From assembly GCA_023228865.1 (NCBI GenBank), contig JALOAH010000065.1, forward strand, positions 1-22,929: a stretch of DNA of 22,929 nucleotides, read 5' to 3'. The notes below the pieces were generated by a model. It had not been told where the DNA came from, searched no databases, and saw only the letters and a list, made by a program, of their open reading frames with translations. A program made the position numbers and the translations under genes. The first letter of the stretch is position 1, and each line of letters opens with the position of its first letter. Positions 8,147-16,396 of this stretch are shown here, piece by piece. The DNA is from Porticoccaceae bacterium (GTDB lineage Bacteria > Pseudomonadota > Gammaproteobacteria > Pseudomonadales > Porticoccaceae).

Positions 8147-8658
8147 TAAAGCCGCATCATGCGATCGACAATTTTGGCGTCTGCTCCCCCCAATGCCAGG
8201 GCTTTTTCCCTTGCCGCCAGCCATTCTGCATCCCTTTCCCCCACCAATACTTTAAATTCCGCAAGCAGTGCCCAGGTTTTTGCGTAGGCAGGCCTGAGCC
8301 TGAGGGAGAGACGCAGCATGTCCAGAGCCTCCCGATAATAGCTGATAGCGGCATCAGGACTATCGCTTTCGGCAGCGACGACAAAGCCGTGCCAGCCGCT
8401 GATCTGACTGGCAAGGTTTAGATATTCGGGATTTTGCGGCCACAGCGAAAGCGCTCTCTGGATTAGGGTTTGCGCATGGGCAACCACTTGCAGGGACGGC
8501 CGCCCCCTGTTGCCGCCCCAGTGGACGGCCTGCCGCTCCGCCTGAAAATAATACAGATTGGAAACACCAGCTTTAATGGCAAAAACTGCGGCGGGCACAA
8601 GACAGATGATCAGCAGTACCGCCAGTATCTTGGCAAATAAGGGCCGTTTGTCAGCCAT
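8146..8658 (-). CDS. VpsP-like polysaccharide biosynthesis protein
   Basis: This predicted 170-residue protein has one N-terminal membrane anchor (about residues 8-30, FAKILAVLLIICLVPAAVFA) followed by a soluble helical region. Segments such as AQTLIQRALSLWPQNPEYLNL and ALDMLRLSLRLRPAYAKTWALL look like degenerate TPR helices. This is typical of VpsP-family proteins in Vibrio-like EPS operons, whose exact function is not settled. It likely sits in the inner membrane facing the periplasm. The frame is open to 8706, but ATG 8658 overlaps the stop of the upstream phosphatase gene (ATGGCTGA), which points to translational coupling. Confidence 0.75.
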   Translation of the reverse strand: MADKRPLFAKILAVLLIICLVPAAVFAIKAGVSNLYYFQAERQAVHWGGNRGRPSLQVVAHAQTLIQRALSLWPQNPEYLNLASQISGWHGFVVAAESDSPDAAISYYREALDMLRLSLRLRPAYAKTWALLAEFKVLVGERDAEWLAAREKALALGGADAKIVDRMMRL

Positions 8659-9391
8659 TAATAGCATTCTCAAATTGGCTTGCAGCGAGCTGCCAGGGCG
8701 TATCAAAAACCAGTTTTCGCGCTACCTCCTGCCCCAGCCTGGCGGCAACTATGGCCTCGGCTTCGGCAATGGCGGGGGGGCGGGACGACAGGTTATGGGC
8801 ATCACTGGCAATAAAATCCGCCTGGTTGTGGTCAATAAAATAGAGCGCCGCTCGACGTGCATTTTCACCAAAACGCCCGCTCAGTGAGCCGGCGGTAACC
8901 TGAGCGAAACAGCCTTGATCAAGAAAAGGCTGCAAACGCTCGGGGGCTGACATGATTTCCTTGTTGCGTTCAGGGTGTGCAATCACGGGGCGAATATTGT
9001 TGCGTATCAGCCAGGCAACCAGTTTTTCGGAGCCGGGAATAATATGGCTGTGGGGAAATTCAAGCAACATGATTTGGAAGCCATCCAAATGGCCCAAGAA
9101 AGGAATATCACCCCTTTCCAGCTGCTGAAAAATCAGATCGGACAGGCGCACCTCGGCGGCAAAACCGATGGTGAGGTTAATATTGTGCTGACGCAGGGCT
9201 TGGGTAAATTGGCGGCTGTGCTCGGCAATAATCGCTGTGGTATTGTCCCAGCGCCCTGGGTGTATATGGGGTGTCATCACCGCATGGGTAATGCCATCGT
9301 CAACGGCGACCCGCGCCATGGCCAGGGAGTTCTCCATATTTTTTGAGCCGTCGTCAATCCCGGGCAAAAGATGGCAGTGAAGATCTATCAA
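8651..9391 (-). CDS. PHP-type protein-tyrosine phosphatase (CpsB/CapC/Wzb-like)
   Basis: This 246-residue metal-dependent phosphatase of the PHP superfamily begins MIDLHCHLLPGIDDG, the metal-binding DxHxH motif. It continues with MTPHIHPG near 39-46, VIAHPERN near 137-144 and a late SDAHN near 195, all expected metal ligands. Enzymes of this type dephosphorylate the C-terminal tyrosine cluster of the cognate BY-kinase, so cycling polymerisation or export of the polysaccharide. The kinase gene lies just upstream, about 70 bases away. Length is normal. The low-molecular-weight Wzb type is excluded because it is a different fold. Confidence 0.9.
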   Translation of the reverse strand: MIDLHCHLLPGIDDGSKNMENSLAMARVAVDDGITHAVMTPHIHPGRWDNTTAIIAEHSRQFTQALRQHNINLTIGFAAEVRLSDLIFQQLERGDIPFLGHLDGFQIMLLEFPHSHIIPGSEKLVAWLIRNNIRPVIAHPERNKEIMSAPERLQPFLDQGCFAQVTAGSLSGRFGENARRAALYFIDHNQADFIASDAHNLSSRPPAIAEAEAIVAARLGQEVARKLVFDTPWQLAASQFENAING

Positions 9392-9463
9392 TGCGCCCTC
9401 CGTTATTTAATAGGCTCAAAATTAATACTCGAAATATTCTAAAAAGCTGGCATCACCTTAAAA

Positions 9464-11734
9464 CTAACCGGGCAGCTTTTGACCGCCAGGCTGGTCATCG
9501 CTTTGATAGTAGCCACTATAATGGTACTCGCTACCGCCGTAATACTTGCTCGATTTTTCAACATTGAAGCTATTGAGCACCACGCCGGCCAACGGGGCGC
9601 CGGAATCCACCAGGCGCTGCACACCCCTTCTGGCAACGGTGGCGGAAGTGGAATCTGCCTTGACAACGTAAATCATGCTATCCGCATAGGTAGACAGAAT
9701 CAGTGCGTCACTCACCGCTTGCAGTGGCGCCGAATCAATAATAATGCGGCCAAAGGTTTCGCCAAGGTGATCGAGCGCTTCCTTGAATCTTCTTGAACTC
9801 AACACTTCAAGAGGATTCGGCGGAATGATTCCCGATGGCATGATATAGAGCTGCTCTTGCCCCAGATGAACAATACATTCATCGAGTTCGGCGCTGCCGG
9901 CAACATAGTTTGAAAGACCGGGGTGTTTGGGGCTGACACCGCACTTAGAGGCCAGGCTGGGGCGGCGCAGATCGGCGCCAATAACCAGGGTTTTTTCCAC
10001 ATGAGCGAAAGCGGCACCCAGGTTCATCGCCGCTGCCGACTTGCCCTCACCAGGCAGCGACGACGTGATCACAATAATTTTGATGGGATTGTCCAGGCCG
10101 CTGAGCACCATGGCGGTTCTCACCGTTCTGATGGCTTCGGCATAAAGACCCTGGGGATTTTCCCAATAGGTATCTATATAACCGCTCTTCCCAGGCCGCT
10201 GCAAAGGCAAGGTGCCGAGAAGTGTCGCTTTTAGCTTGGTCTGCACTTCGTCGGGGGTCTTGACGGTGTTGTCGAGCACCCCCAGAAGCATCGCAATTCC
10301 CGCTCCCACCAAAATACCGCCCATAAGACCCACAGTGATAATGAGGCGCTTGTTGGGGCTGACCGGAGAGCTGGGAACAAGCGCCTGGTCAATAATCCTG
10401 GCATTGGCTTTATCAAAGCCTCCAGTCTGGCTGGTCTCTTTCATGCGCGTAAAAAAGAGATCATACAGCTGTCTGTTGGTGTCCACTTCGCGCTGCAGTT
10501 CCTGAAAACGAAACTCCTTGCGATTAATATCGCGCAAATCGCTTTTCGACATTTCCAGCTGTTCTTTGAGTGATTCCTCTGTGCGCAGGGCAAGCTGATA
10601 TTCACGGCCAATGCCAGCCACGACTTTTTTCACTTCAGACGTCAATTCATCGGTGGCGCTTTTTAGATCGGTGTTGGCGGCAATCATTTTAGGGTGCTTA
10701 ACGCCGTAGCGCTTGCTGAGTTCGGCCACCTTTCTCTGGGCTTCCGATTCTATTTTGCGCAGATCACTGATTAATTCATGGCGCTGTACCGCCGGAATGG
10801 TCAGATACTGATCTGTTCTGGCGTTGCCCAGCCGCTCGACTTCCCGCTTGATACTTTCCAGGGTGAGGCGAAGATCTCTTGCCTCTGAATATTTGAGGCT
10901 GAGTTCACCGATCTGCTGGGCTCCCAGGGTGGTAATGCCCTGCATATCCACCAGTTTTTCCTGCTCGCGGTATTCCTGAAGCCGCTGTTCCGACTCTTTG
11001 AGATTGGTTTTCAGGTCGGCCAGCCGAACCGTCAACCATTCACTGGCTTTGCGGGTGGCGCTCAACCTGGCGTCGAGATAGCTCTCGATATACTGATCGG
11101 CAAGGGTGTTGACAACATTTGCCGCCAATTCAGGGTCGTCGGAGCGAAACGACAGCGCAACCAAATGACTTTCATTGACCGGCTCCGCAGAAATGCCACC
11201 GGCAACCATCGAGGTTAGCTGGGAAATCAATTTTTCCTGCTTCGCCTCATCAGAAAGTTCGGCGTCAGGTTTTTGCGGGGGGGGAGAAAATATCGCGGGC
11301 TTGAGGGCCGACAAATTAAAGCCAGAACCGCTATTGGCATCGGATTCGGCCTTGTCGGATTCAGATTGCGGCAGGCCTGCATATTTGGGATTGTTATAAA
11401 GTTCGAGCTTGCGAACCACCCGTTCGGCAAGGTTGCGGGAACGCAACAGTTCATACTGGGTCTGGCGGTATTCCCAGCCCTGATAGCCCGTGGAATAAAC
11501 ATCTTTAATCGACACCACATTGGCCTCTTCGGTGTCAATCAGCAAAGAAGCCTGAGCCTGGTAGATAGGGGTGAGAGTGTGGGCATAGAAAGCCGCCGCA
11601 AGCGCCGACGTCAGTCCCAGGGCAAGAATAATCCATTTATGCCGGTAAACAGACAGCAATAGCTGTTTGATGTCCAGCTGGGGGTTGGCAGTTTCCTGCT
11701 CAACAAACATTGATGATGGCGACGGCGAATTCAT
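9464..11734 (-). CDS. Wzc/VpsO-like polysaccharide co-polymerase and tyrosine autokinase
   Basis: This BY-kinase of about 756 residues has two Wzz-type membrane segments, near residues 35-55 (IILALGLTSALAAAFYA) and about 455-475 (LIITVGLMGGILVGAGIAML). They flank a long periplasmic coiled-coil region. The cytoplasmic kinase has Walker A SSLPGEGKS (about 558-566), Walker A' TLVIGADLRRP, Walker B IIIDSAP and a tyrosine-rich tail KYYGGSEYHYSGYY with six Tyr. It controls chain length and export through phosphorylation, opposed by the neighbouring PHP phosphatase. The frame opens with TTG at 11743, but the ATG at 11734 has AGGGG about ten bases upstream, so I use it. Confidence 0.93.
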   Translation of the reverse strand: MNSPSPSSMFVEQETANPQLDIKQLLLSVYRHKWIILALGLTSALAAAFYAHTLTPIYQAQASLLIDTEEANVVSIKDVYSTGYQGWEYRQTQYELLRSRNLAERVVRKLELYNNPKYAGLPQSESDKAESDANSGSGFNLSALKPAIFSPPPQKPDAELSDEAKQEKLISQLTSMVAGGISAEPVNESHLVALSFRSDDPELAANVVNTLADQYIESYLDARLSATRKASEWLTVRLADLKTNLKESEQRLQEYREQEKLVDMQGITTLGAQQIGELSLKYSEARDLRLTLESIKREVERLGNARTDQYLTIPAVQRHELISDLRKIESEAQRKVAELSKRYGVKHPKMIAANTDLKSATDELTSEVKKVVAGIGREYQLALRTEESLKEQLEMSKSDLRDINRKEFRFQELQREVDTNRQLYDLFFTRMKETSQTGGFDKANARIIDQALVPSSPVSPNKRLIITVGLMGGILVGAGIAMLLGVLDNTVKTPDEVQTKLKATLLGTLPLQRPGKSGYIDTYWENPQGLYAEAIRTVRTAMVLSGLDNPIKIIVITSSLPGEGKSAAAMNLGAAFAHVEKTLVIGADLRRPSLASKCGVSPKHPGLSNYVAGSAELDECIVHLGQEQLYIMPSGIIPPNPLEVLSSRRFKEALDHLGETFGRIIIDSAPLQAVSDALILSTYADSMIYVVKADSTSATVARRGVQRLVDSGAPLAGVVLNSFNVEKSSKYYGGSEYHYSGYYQSDDQPGGQKLPG

Positions 11735-11821
11735 TATGGACAAACCCCTGCAAACCAGTAATTCACGACCTGTTGTTTTCCCAGGGTTTCAACACAACAG
11801 CAGGGCTTGGTTGATAACAAA

Positions 11822-12367
11822 TCAAAAAAAGCTCTCTTCGACAGTTATGGTATCGCCAGGGCGGACATTGTAGTTGAGATCGGCCTTGTTGCGTTTGGCG
11901 TTGGGATCCGTGTCATGAACCACATAAATTTTTGTCTGTGACGCGCGTTCGGTAAAACCTTTCGCCATGGACACGGCCTGGCGCAGTTTTAAGCCCGGTT
12001 TGTAAGGATAGCTCCCCGGGGTTGTCACTTCACCACTAATATAAAACGGCCTGTATTCAACAATGCTTACCGATATTTTGGGATCTATAAGAAAGTCTGG
12101 CTGAAGACCCGAGAGGAGCTTGTCTTCAAGTTGACTCAGGGTTACCCCCTTGACAATGATTTCCCCCAAAAACGGGTAGGAAATTTTCCCCGACTCACCG
12201 ACCAGCATGGCATCAAAGCTCAGGTCCGGCTCGCCGTAGACATTGATTCTGATAACATCGCCCGCCCCAAGGCTATAGCCCTCAGAGTCTGCCACCGCGA
12301 GAAGCGAAGAAAAACACACGGCCGTGACGAAAATCCAGCGCAGCGACGCCAGCAAATTCATTGCCAT
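11822..12367 (-). CDS. Wza/VpsN-like polysaccharide export protein (short form)
   Basis: This predicted 181-residue secreted protein has a signal peptide in the first 28 or so residues (MAMNLLASLRWIFVTAVCFS, then likely cleavage after AVA). The polysaccharide-export domain follows (YSLGAGDVIRINVYGEPDLS), then one SLBB-like domain (FYISGEVTTPGSYPYKPGL). It lacks the long C-terminus of Wza and has no obvious lipobox. It therefore resembles the short VpsN/GumB-type periplasmic or outer-membrane partners that work with a separate beta-barrel, which is encoded just upstream. The start is ATG 12367 with GGGGAAAACC before it; the frame is open to 12469 but has no ribosome site there. Confidence 0.88.
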   Translation of the reverse strand: MAMNLLASLRWIFVTAVCFSSLLAVADSEGYSLGAGDVIRINVYGEPDLSFDAMLVGESGKISYPFLGEIIVKGVTLSQLEDKLLSGLQPDFLIDPKISVSIVEYRPFYISGEVTTPGSYPYKPGLKLRQAVSMAKGFTERASQTKIYVVHDTDPNAKRNKADLNYNVRPGDTITVEESFF

Positions 12368-12480
12368 GGTTTTCCCCGTCTCCAGGATTGGTTTAACCAT
12401 GGCGCATCTCCGTAACCGACGCCTCGAGCAAAAATCCCGTCTGCACAGGGATGACAAAACTCCGGTCAACCAGGGTTTTC

Positions 12481-13674
12481 TTAAAGCTCAATGCTGGTAT
12501 TAACATAAAAAACGTTTTGCTCGTAGTCCACTACGGCAAAATTGGAATCATTTTCATGGTATTTATAGCCAGTGCCCAGGCGAAGGCCATTAAACAGTTC
12601 GTAGGACAGACCTATCTGAAAGTGGGACTGATCATCGCTACGAACACTCTCTTCATAGTCGTCTTGTGTAATACCGGCCTCCAGGCGACTGGAAAGTCTT
12701 GAGTTCCAGGCGTGGGTCCAGGACAGCGTATGCTTTTGGCTATTGATAAAAAGCCCGGAGCCATAGGTTTCCAGAGAAGCCCTGCCCGTATTCAAAAGCA
12801 CTTCAGAGTAGGTTTTTGGCCGCCAGGACACCTCTACTTCCCAGTGTAAATCTGAGCTCGAAAAGTCGTTATCGTCGTAGTCCCGGGAACTATGACCTAT
12901 TCTGGCTTCACCTTTGGTTTTTGCCGTCATCTCCCAGGCGACACCGGCGAGATAATAATCCTCATTACTGTCCAGACTCAGCGGCTGACCATTGAAGTCC
13001 CGGGGAATATTGTCATAACTCACATCAAGGTTGCGATATTCCAGCAATAAGTCCGTTCTGGCGCCAATACGGTATCGCATCAGGGCGCCGAACTGATTGG
13101 CTTTATAGTCCCTGCTATCACCCACATAGCTGGAGTCAAAATCGTACTCGTTGCGATTGGCGCTCACTTCAAAGCGCATATCTGCAGAGGGCGCACCGAG
13201 AAAATAGGTCAGATCATAAACAGTGACATCAAAGGAATCGGGATCATCCACCAATATATTGGGCTCTTCACTGAAGCCGCTACCGCGCTGCTCCGTTAAC
13301 AGGCTGTGTTTTACCGACGCTGCTAGCGCATGCTTTGACGCGAAACGGTGATTGAGATTCAAGGCAAATTCATGGTCGTCGTAACTGTCTTCACTGGAGT
13401 CAAAATACTCCGCATAATTCAAGCGATAGGTTGCCTGGTAGGTATTGCCATTATTGTAAAGGGTCGCCTTGACAAAGGGTGAGGCCTGGAGAATGGTGGA
13501 GTCCACTTCCCGGGCTTCGGATCTGAAAATATTGTCATCGTAGCGAAGCTCTGCATCCATGCCATAGGACAAGCCCACGTCATCTTCGATAGCCTGGGCA
13601 CAGAGAAAAGAGGCCTGCAACACTGAACATAGCGCCAGCGACCATCGAGATGCTTGTACTGTTTTTTTAAACAT
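12481..13674 (-). CDS. Outer-membrane beta-barrel protein, VpsM/EpsL-like
   Basis: This protein of about 397 residues has a signal peptide ending near AQA (residues about 25-28). Many alternating-polarity strands follow with aromatic girdles, for example MDAELRYDDNIFRS, TYQATYRLNYAEYF and LLLEYRNLDVSY. It ends in FYVNTSIEL, in the style of an outer-membrane barrel. This matches the BBP2-type barrels encoded beside short Wza-like proteins in Vibrio vps and similar loci, where the barrel is thought to form the outer-membrane pore. AAGGA lies six bases before ATG 13674, so that start is preferred to ATG 13680. It is directly upstream of the Wza-like gene. Confidence 0.85.
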   Translation of the reverse strand: MFKKTVQASRWSLALCSVLQASFLCAQAIEDDVGLSYGMDAELRYDDNIFRSEAREVDSTILQASPFVKATLYNNGNTYQATYRLNYAEYFDSSEDSYDDHEFALNLNHRFASKHALAASVKHSLLTEQRGSGFSEEPNILVDDPDSFDVTVYDLTYFLGAPSADMRFEVSANRNEYDFDSSYVGDSRDYKANQFGALMRYRIGARTDLLLEYRNLDVSYDNIPRDFNGQPLSLDSNEDYYLAGVAWEMTAKTKGEARIGHSSRDYDDNDFSSSDLHWEVEVSWRPKTYSEVLLNTGRASLETYGSGLFINSQKHTLSWTHAWNSRLSSRLEAGITQDDYEESVRSDDQSHFQIGLSYELFNGLRLGTGYKYHENDSNFAVVDYEQNVFYVNTSIEL

Positions 13675-13776
13675 ATCCATTCCTTCCCTTTGACTAACCC
13701 CCTATAACTGCAGGTGATTTTATAATCAGCAACTGCCTAAAACTACTTTTTTCAGTGCGCAACCGCCATTTTCACA

Positions 13777-15198
13777 TCAAACAGGGGTTTTATTGCCATT
13801 ATCACCACCGTTGCCGGGAAGTATTTTGGCAAAAGCCAACCCCAGCACAGCACTCAGGGTGACCCCATTGGCAAGAATTTGCAGATTGAAATCCACCCAT
13901 GAATGCATAATAGCCCAAGTTAACGCCATGATTGTGGCGAACCCCACTCCCCGTTGCAGCCGGGAATGATCCCGAGCCTGAATCCTCAGGGCGCGCCGCA
14001 ACACCAGCAAAAACAGCGCGCCAAAGCTCAACACAGTCACCGGCATGCCCAGATCGGAGATTAATTCAACGTAGTCATTGTGGGCATGGGTGTAGTAGCT
14101 TCCCGCCGTCGACAGATCCTGATAGTAGGGAAATATACCGTAATAGCTGCCACCGCCACTGCCGACAAGGGGGAAATCCTCAATAATTGACGACGAGCTG
14201 GTGCTGACATCAAGCCTGATTTTACCCGCAGTTTCTGTTGTCTCCAGGCGTTCCACCAGCTTCTCCAAGCCGAACCATTGCCCGACAATAATGGCATCGA
14301 CCACAAAAAGACTCAGCAATAACAACACCAGTTTCGGCGAAAACCTGCGCCCACACACCAAAGCCACCAGCCCGGCAACGGCGAGGGCAGAAAAAAAGGC
14401 CATGTTGCCCATTCTCGACCGGGTTAACACCAGGGCAATGACCATAAGCGCCAGCATAACCCGCAAAATCACTTTGGCAGACAGCAGGGTTTGCAGAGTC
14501 TTGCGAACAAAATCCCGAACGCTCAACGCAGAATCGCTGGCAAATTCCGAGAGCAGCAACCCGGATCCTGCAGCCAGGGTAATCACCAAATAACCAGCCA
14601 AATGATTGCGGTTAACAAAGGTGCCAGTGGCCTGCCCAACACCCACATATTTTTCAACAAAAAATCCCAGCTCGAGACCGCTCAACACCATCAACGCCCC
14701 ATAGGTGGCCTGAAAAACACCACTGGCAACCAGAACCCAGAGCAACATTCGGGCTCGAAAGGCACTGTTGACCAGAAACACAACCAGGGCGAAGGCACAA
14801 AAACAGGCGAGACTTCCCAGTAAATAGAATTTCGTCGCAGCCACATCCAGGGACAGGGGTACCCAATCGGAGTCAACATGCAATTCTGCCGCTCGCGGAG
14901 ACAACAAGGCCACCCATTCCGGCGGCAACGGCAGCGTTTGCATAAAAATCCACAATGGAATGGAGGCCAGTGCCAATAGCGGCCAGCGGCTGCGCTGCCA
15001 GGCGCGCCGGGAGGGGGATACGGCATCAAAAAGGAAAAGAAGCAGCCAACCAGCAAGAATGGCAGACAACAAAACAAACAACAGCGACGCCGCCCAGGGG
15101 CGATTGGAACCAAAGGGAAGCGGCGCCCAGAAAAGGGTTAAGAGAAAGGCAGCAAACAGGCACTTTTCAACTGTGGACAAGCACCTGCTGGCAACCAT
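13777..15198 (-). CDS. O-antigen ligase/Wzy-family polysaccharide polymerase
   Basis: This 473-residue polytopic membrane protein has about eleven hydrophobic segments. It carries family hallmarks: GTFVNRNHLAGYL near residues 198-210 and, in the large periplasmic loop, SYYTHAHNDYVELISDLG near 367-384, with the His and Asn expected in Wzy-C/WaaL enzymes. In an EPS locus that also encodes Wzc- and Wza-like proteins it is more likely the Wzy-type polymerase, or a ligase transferring polymer to an acceptor, than the core-LPS ligase. Sequence alone does not separate the two. It follows the small secreted protein gene in the same operon. Confidence 0.88.
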   Translation of the reverse strand: MVASRCLSTVEKCLFAAFLLTLFWAPLPFGSNRPWAASLLFVLLSAILAGWLLLFLFDAVSPSRRAWQRSRWPLLALASIPLWIFMQTLPLPPEWVALLSPRAAELHVDSDWVPLSLDVAATKFYLLGSLACFCAFALVVFLVNSAFRARMLLWVLVASGVFQATYGALMVLSGLELGFFVEKYVGVGQATGTFVNRNHLAGYLVITLAAGSGLLLSEFASDSALSVRDFVRKTLQTLLSAKVILRVMLALMVIALVLTRSRMGNMAFFSALAVAGLVALVCGRRFSPKLVLLLLSLFVVDAIIVGQWFGLEKLVERLETTETAGKIRLDVSTSSSSIIEDFPLVGSGGGSYYGIFPYYQDLSTAGSYYTHAHNDYVELISDLGMPVTVLSFGALFLLVLRRALRIQARDHSRLQRGVGFATIMALTWAIMHSWVDFNLQILANGVTLSAVLGLAFAKILPGNGGDNGNKTPV

Positions 15199-15221
15199 TG
15201 GCAGTTATTCCCACAGACCAC

Positions 15222-15740
15222 TTACTGGCTGACACTGACATCCTGGTCTTCATCGACAGCAGGGGGTTCGCCCGCACCGCCGCCACCTGTAGCAGCACTA
15301 CCGGCAGGACCAGGGGACGCCGCAAATGCCTGACTGGCGTTGTTGCGCTCATCTGCCAACAGCTCGCAACCGCCCTGATCAAAGGTATTGATGATGGTTA
15401 CAACCCGGGCTTCCACCGCTTTTTTAGCCTGCTCCCCGGCACTTTCTATCGCCTGTTGGGCAACGGTCTCTGCTGCAGGGCGATCGCGGGCAAGACAAAC
15501 CCCAGCCTGGGCATAAGCAATGGAAAGACCAATATTTTCCGCATTGGCAACTGCATAGGAGGTTGCCAGGCCAAGATCGGCGCCACTAGTCACCAGTTCG
15601 AGGATAATTTCATCGGCGGATTTGTCAGAGGACTGCAATTGCTTGAATAAATCAGCAAGATCCGGGGATTCAGCCTCGGCAAAAAGCCCAGCAGATGGCA
15701 GCAGCAGCGCTGCAACCAGCAAAAAATTACGGACGTTCAT
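15222..15740 (-). CDS. Secreted protein of unknown function at the head of the EPS operon
   Basis: I do not recognise this 172-residue protein. It has a clear Sec signal peptide (MNVRNFLLVAALLLPSAGLF, probable cut after AGLFA), an Ala-rich helical middle with two Cys (GVCLARDRP and GGCELLADE) that could form a disulfide, and a low-complexity tail rich in Gly, Ala and acidic residues ending DEDQDVSVSQ. No catalytic motif is visible. The ribosome site AGGAG lies about nine bases before the ATG. As first gene of the minus-strand operon, just upstream of the Wzy-like gene, it may be a periplasmic accessory protein for polymer assembly; that is inference. Confidence 0.7.
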   Translation of the reverse strand: MNVRNFLLVAALLLPSAGLFAEAESPDLADLFKQLQSSDKSADEIILELVTSGADLGLATSYAVANAENIGLSIAYAQAGVCLARDRPAAETVAQQAIESAGEQAKKAVEARVVTIINTFDQGGCELLADERNNASQAFAASPGPAGSAATGGGGAGEPPAVDEDQDVSVSQ

Positions 15741-15749
15741 AACCTTATC

Positions 15750-15769
15750 TCCTGCTTAGAGTAGAGCAG
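15750..15769 (-). promoter_or_regulatory. Leader hairpin overlapping the ribosome site of the first EPS gene
   Basis: The minus strand reads CCTGCTCTACTCTAAGCAGG, a six-base inverted repeat with an eight-base loop. Its 3' arm overlaps the AGGAG ribosome site of the 15740 gene, so folding could hide it. Confidence 0.4.
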
Positions 15770-15860
15770 GCAACCGTCTATTTAGCGCTGCCCTTTCTTT
15801 AATAGCCTTTAATCGCTGTCATACACAGGTCAACCCAAAGAGACCACAGCTGCGCCAGCT

Positions 15861-15888
15861 TTGAGTATGGTACTCCACCTTTTATACG
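15861..15888 (+). promoter_or_regulatory. Candidate sigma-70 promoter of the lasso operon
   Basis: TTGAGT (15861-15866), a 16-base spacer and TATACG (15883-15888) match four of six bases in each box. A palindrome GAGTA-TGG-TACTC (15863-15875) overlaps the -35 box and spacer and could be an operator. It would give a leader of about 230 bases before B1. Confidence 0.3.
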
Positions 15889-15988
15889 CCCACCACTAAA
15901 AACCCTATAGCGGCAGCTATTATTAGAAACGCCCTGGATTTTGTCGATTGTGGTAAAGTTTGCCTACCCAAACTCTTAGGGAAACTCT

Positions 15989-16080
15989 GATTAATTCTGT
16001 TTTCGTCACTCCCACATAGGCGCGAGCCCAGAAAAATCAAGGAATTATAGATTCCCCTCGGTGCGGGAATGACATTAATC
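15989..16080. repeat. Degenerate MITE-like palindromic repeat upstream of B1
   Basis: GATTAAT at the left end is matched by ATTAATC at the right end. Inside these, CGTCACTCCC and GCGGGAATGAC are imperfect inverted arms. The arms resemble those of the repeat inside the B2 gene (16618-16690), so both are probably members of one family. Confidence 0.5.
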
Positions 16081-16122
16081 GAAGCTTCATTAGCCAGACC
16101 AACAGCTTTTGTGGAGTCCCTT

Positions 16123-16392
16123 ATGCTTTCCCAGCAGATCACATTGTCATCTGAGGCCTTGTTCCAGGACATTAGTGGTGAAGGCGTGATTCTCGATCTG
16201 GCCAGTTCCAGCTATTTCGGTCTGGATGGGGTCGGCGTTCGCTTTTGGCAACTCCTGCAGACGGACACCAGCCTGGAATCTGCGTGCCAGCAACTTTTAA
16301 AAGAGTACGACGTCAGCAGAGAACAGCTGGAACAGGATTTGCTGGCACTTGTTAACCAGCTGGCGGAGGCCGGTCTTGTCACCGTGGTCTAA
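16123..16392 (+). CDS. Lasso peptide B1 protein (PqqD-like leader-peptide recognition element)
   Basis: This 89-residue single-domain protein has the PqqD/RRE pattern: an N-terminal strand pair (VILDLASSSYFGLDGVGVRFW, residues about 24-44) followed by helices (ESACQQLLKEYDVSREQLEQ and LLALVNQLAEAGL). The 'LD...YFGLD.VG..FW' core is characteristic of B1 proteins in split lasso systems, which bind the precursor leader at its Y-x-x-P motif and deliver it to B2 and C. Both precursors here carry that motif. The frame is open from 16069, but that part overlaps a repeat. ATG 16123 has GGAG eight bases upstream. B2 begins four bases after its stop. Confidence 0.9.
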   Translation: MLSQQITLSSEALFQDISGEGVILDLASSSYFGLDGVGVRFWQLLQTDTSLESACQQLLKEYDVSREQLEQDLLALVNQLAEAGLVTVV

Positions 16393-16396
16393 GACG

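Larger units (their letters stand above)
15741..16122. other. 382-base divergent intergenic region between the EPS and lasso operons
   Basis: There is no gene here. It holds the leader hairpin of the EPS gene (15750-15769), a TTGACC -35-like box for the minus strand (15829-15834), a candidate plus-strand promoter with an overlapping palindrome (15861-15888) and a degenerate MITE-like repeat (15989-16080). It must carry the promoters of both operons. Confidence 0.6.

Noticed and set aside
15882..16172. Minus-strand 96-codon frame in the divergent gap
   Set aside because: It overlaps the MITE-like repeat and the B1 start, and shows no domain or signal features.
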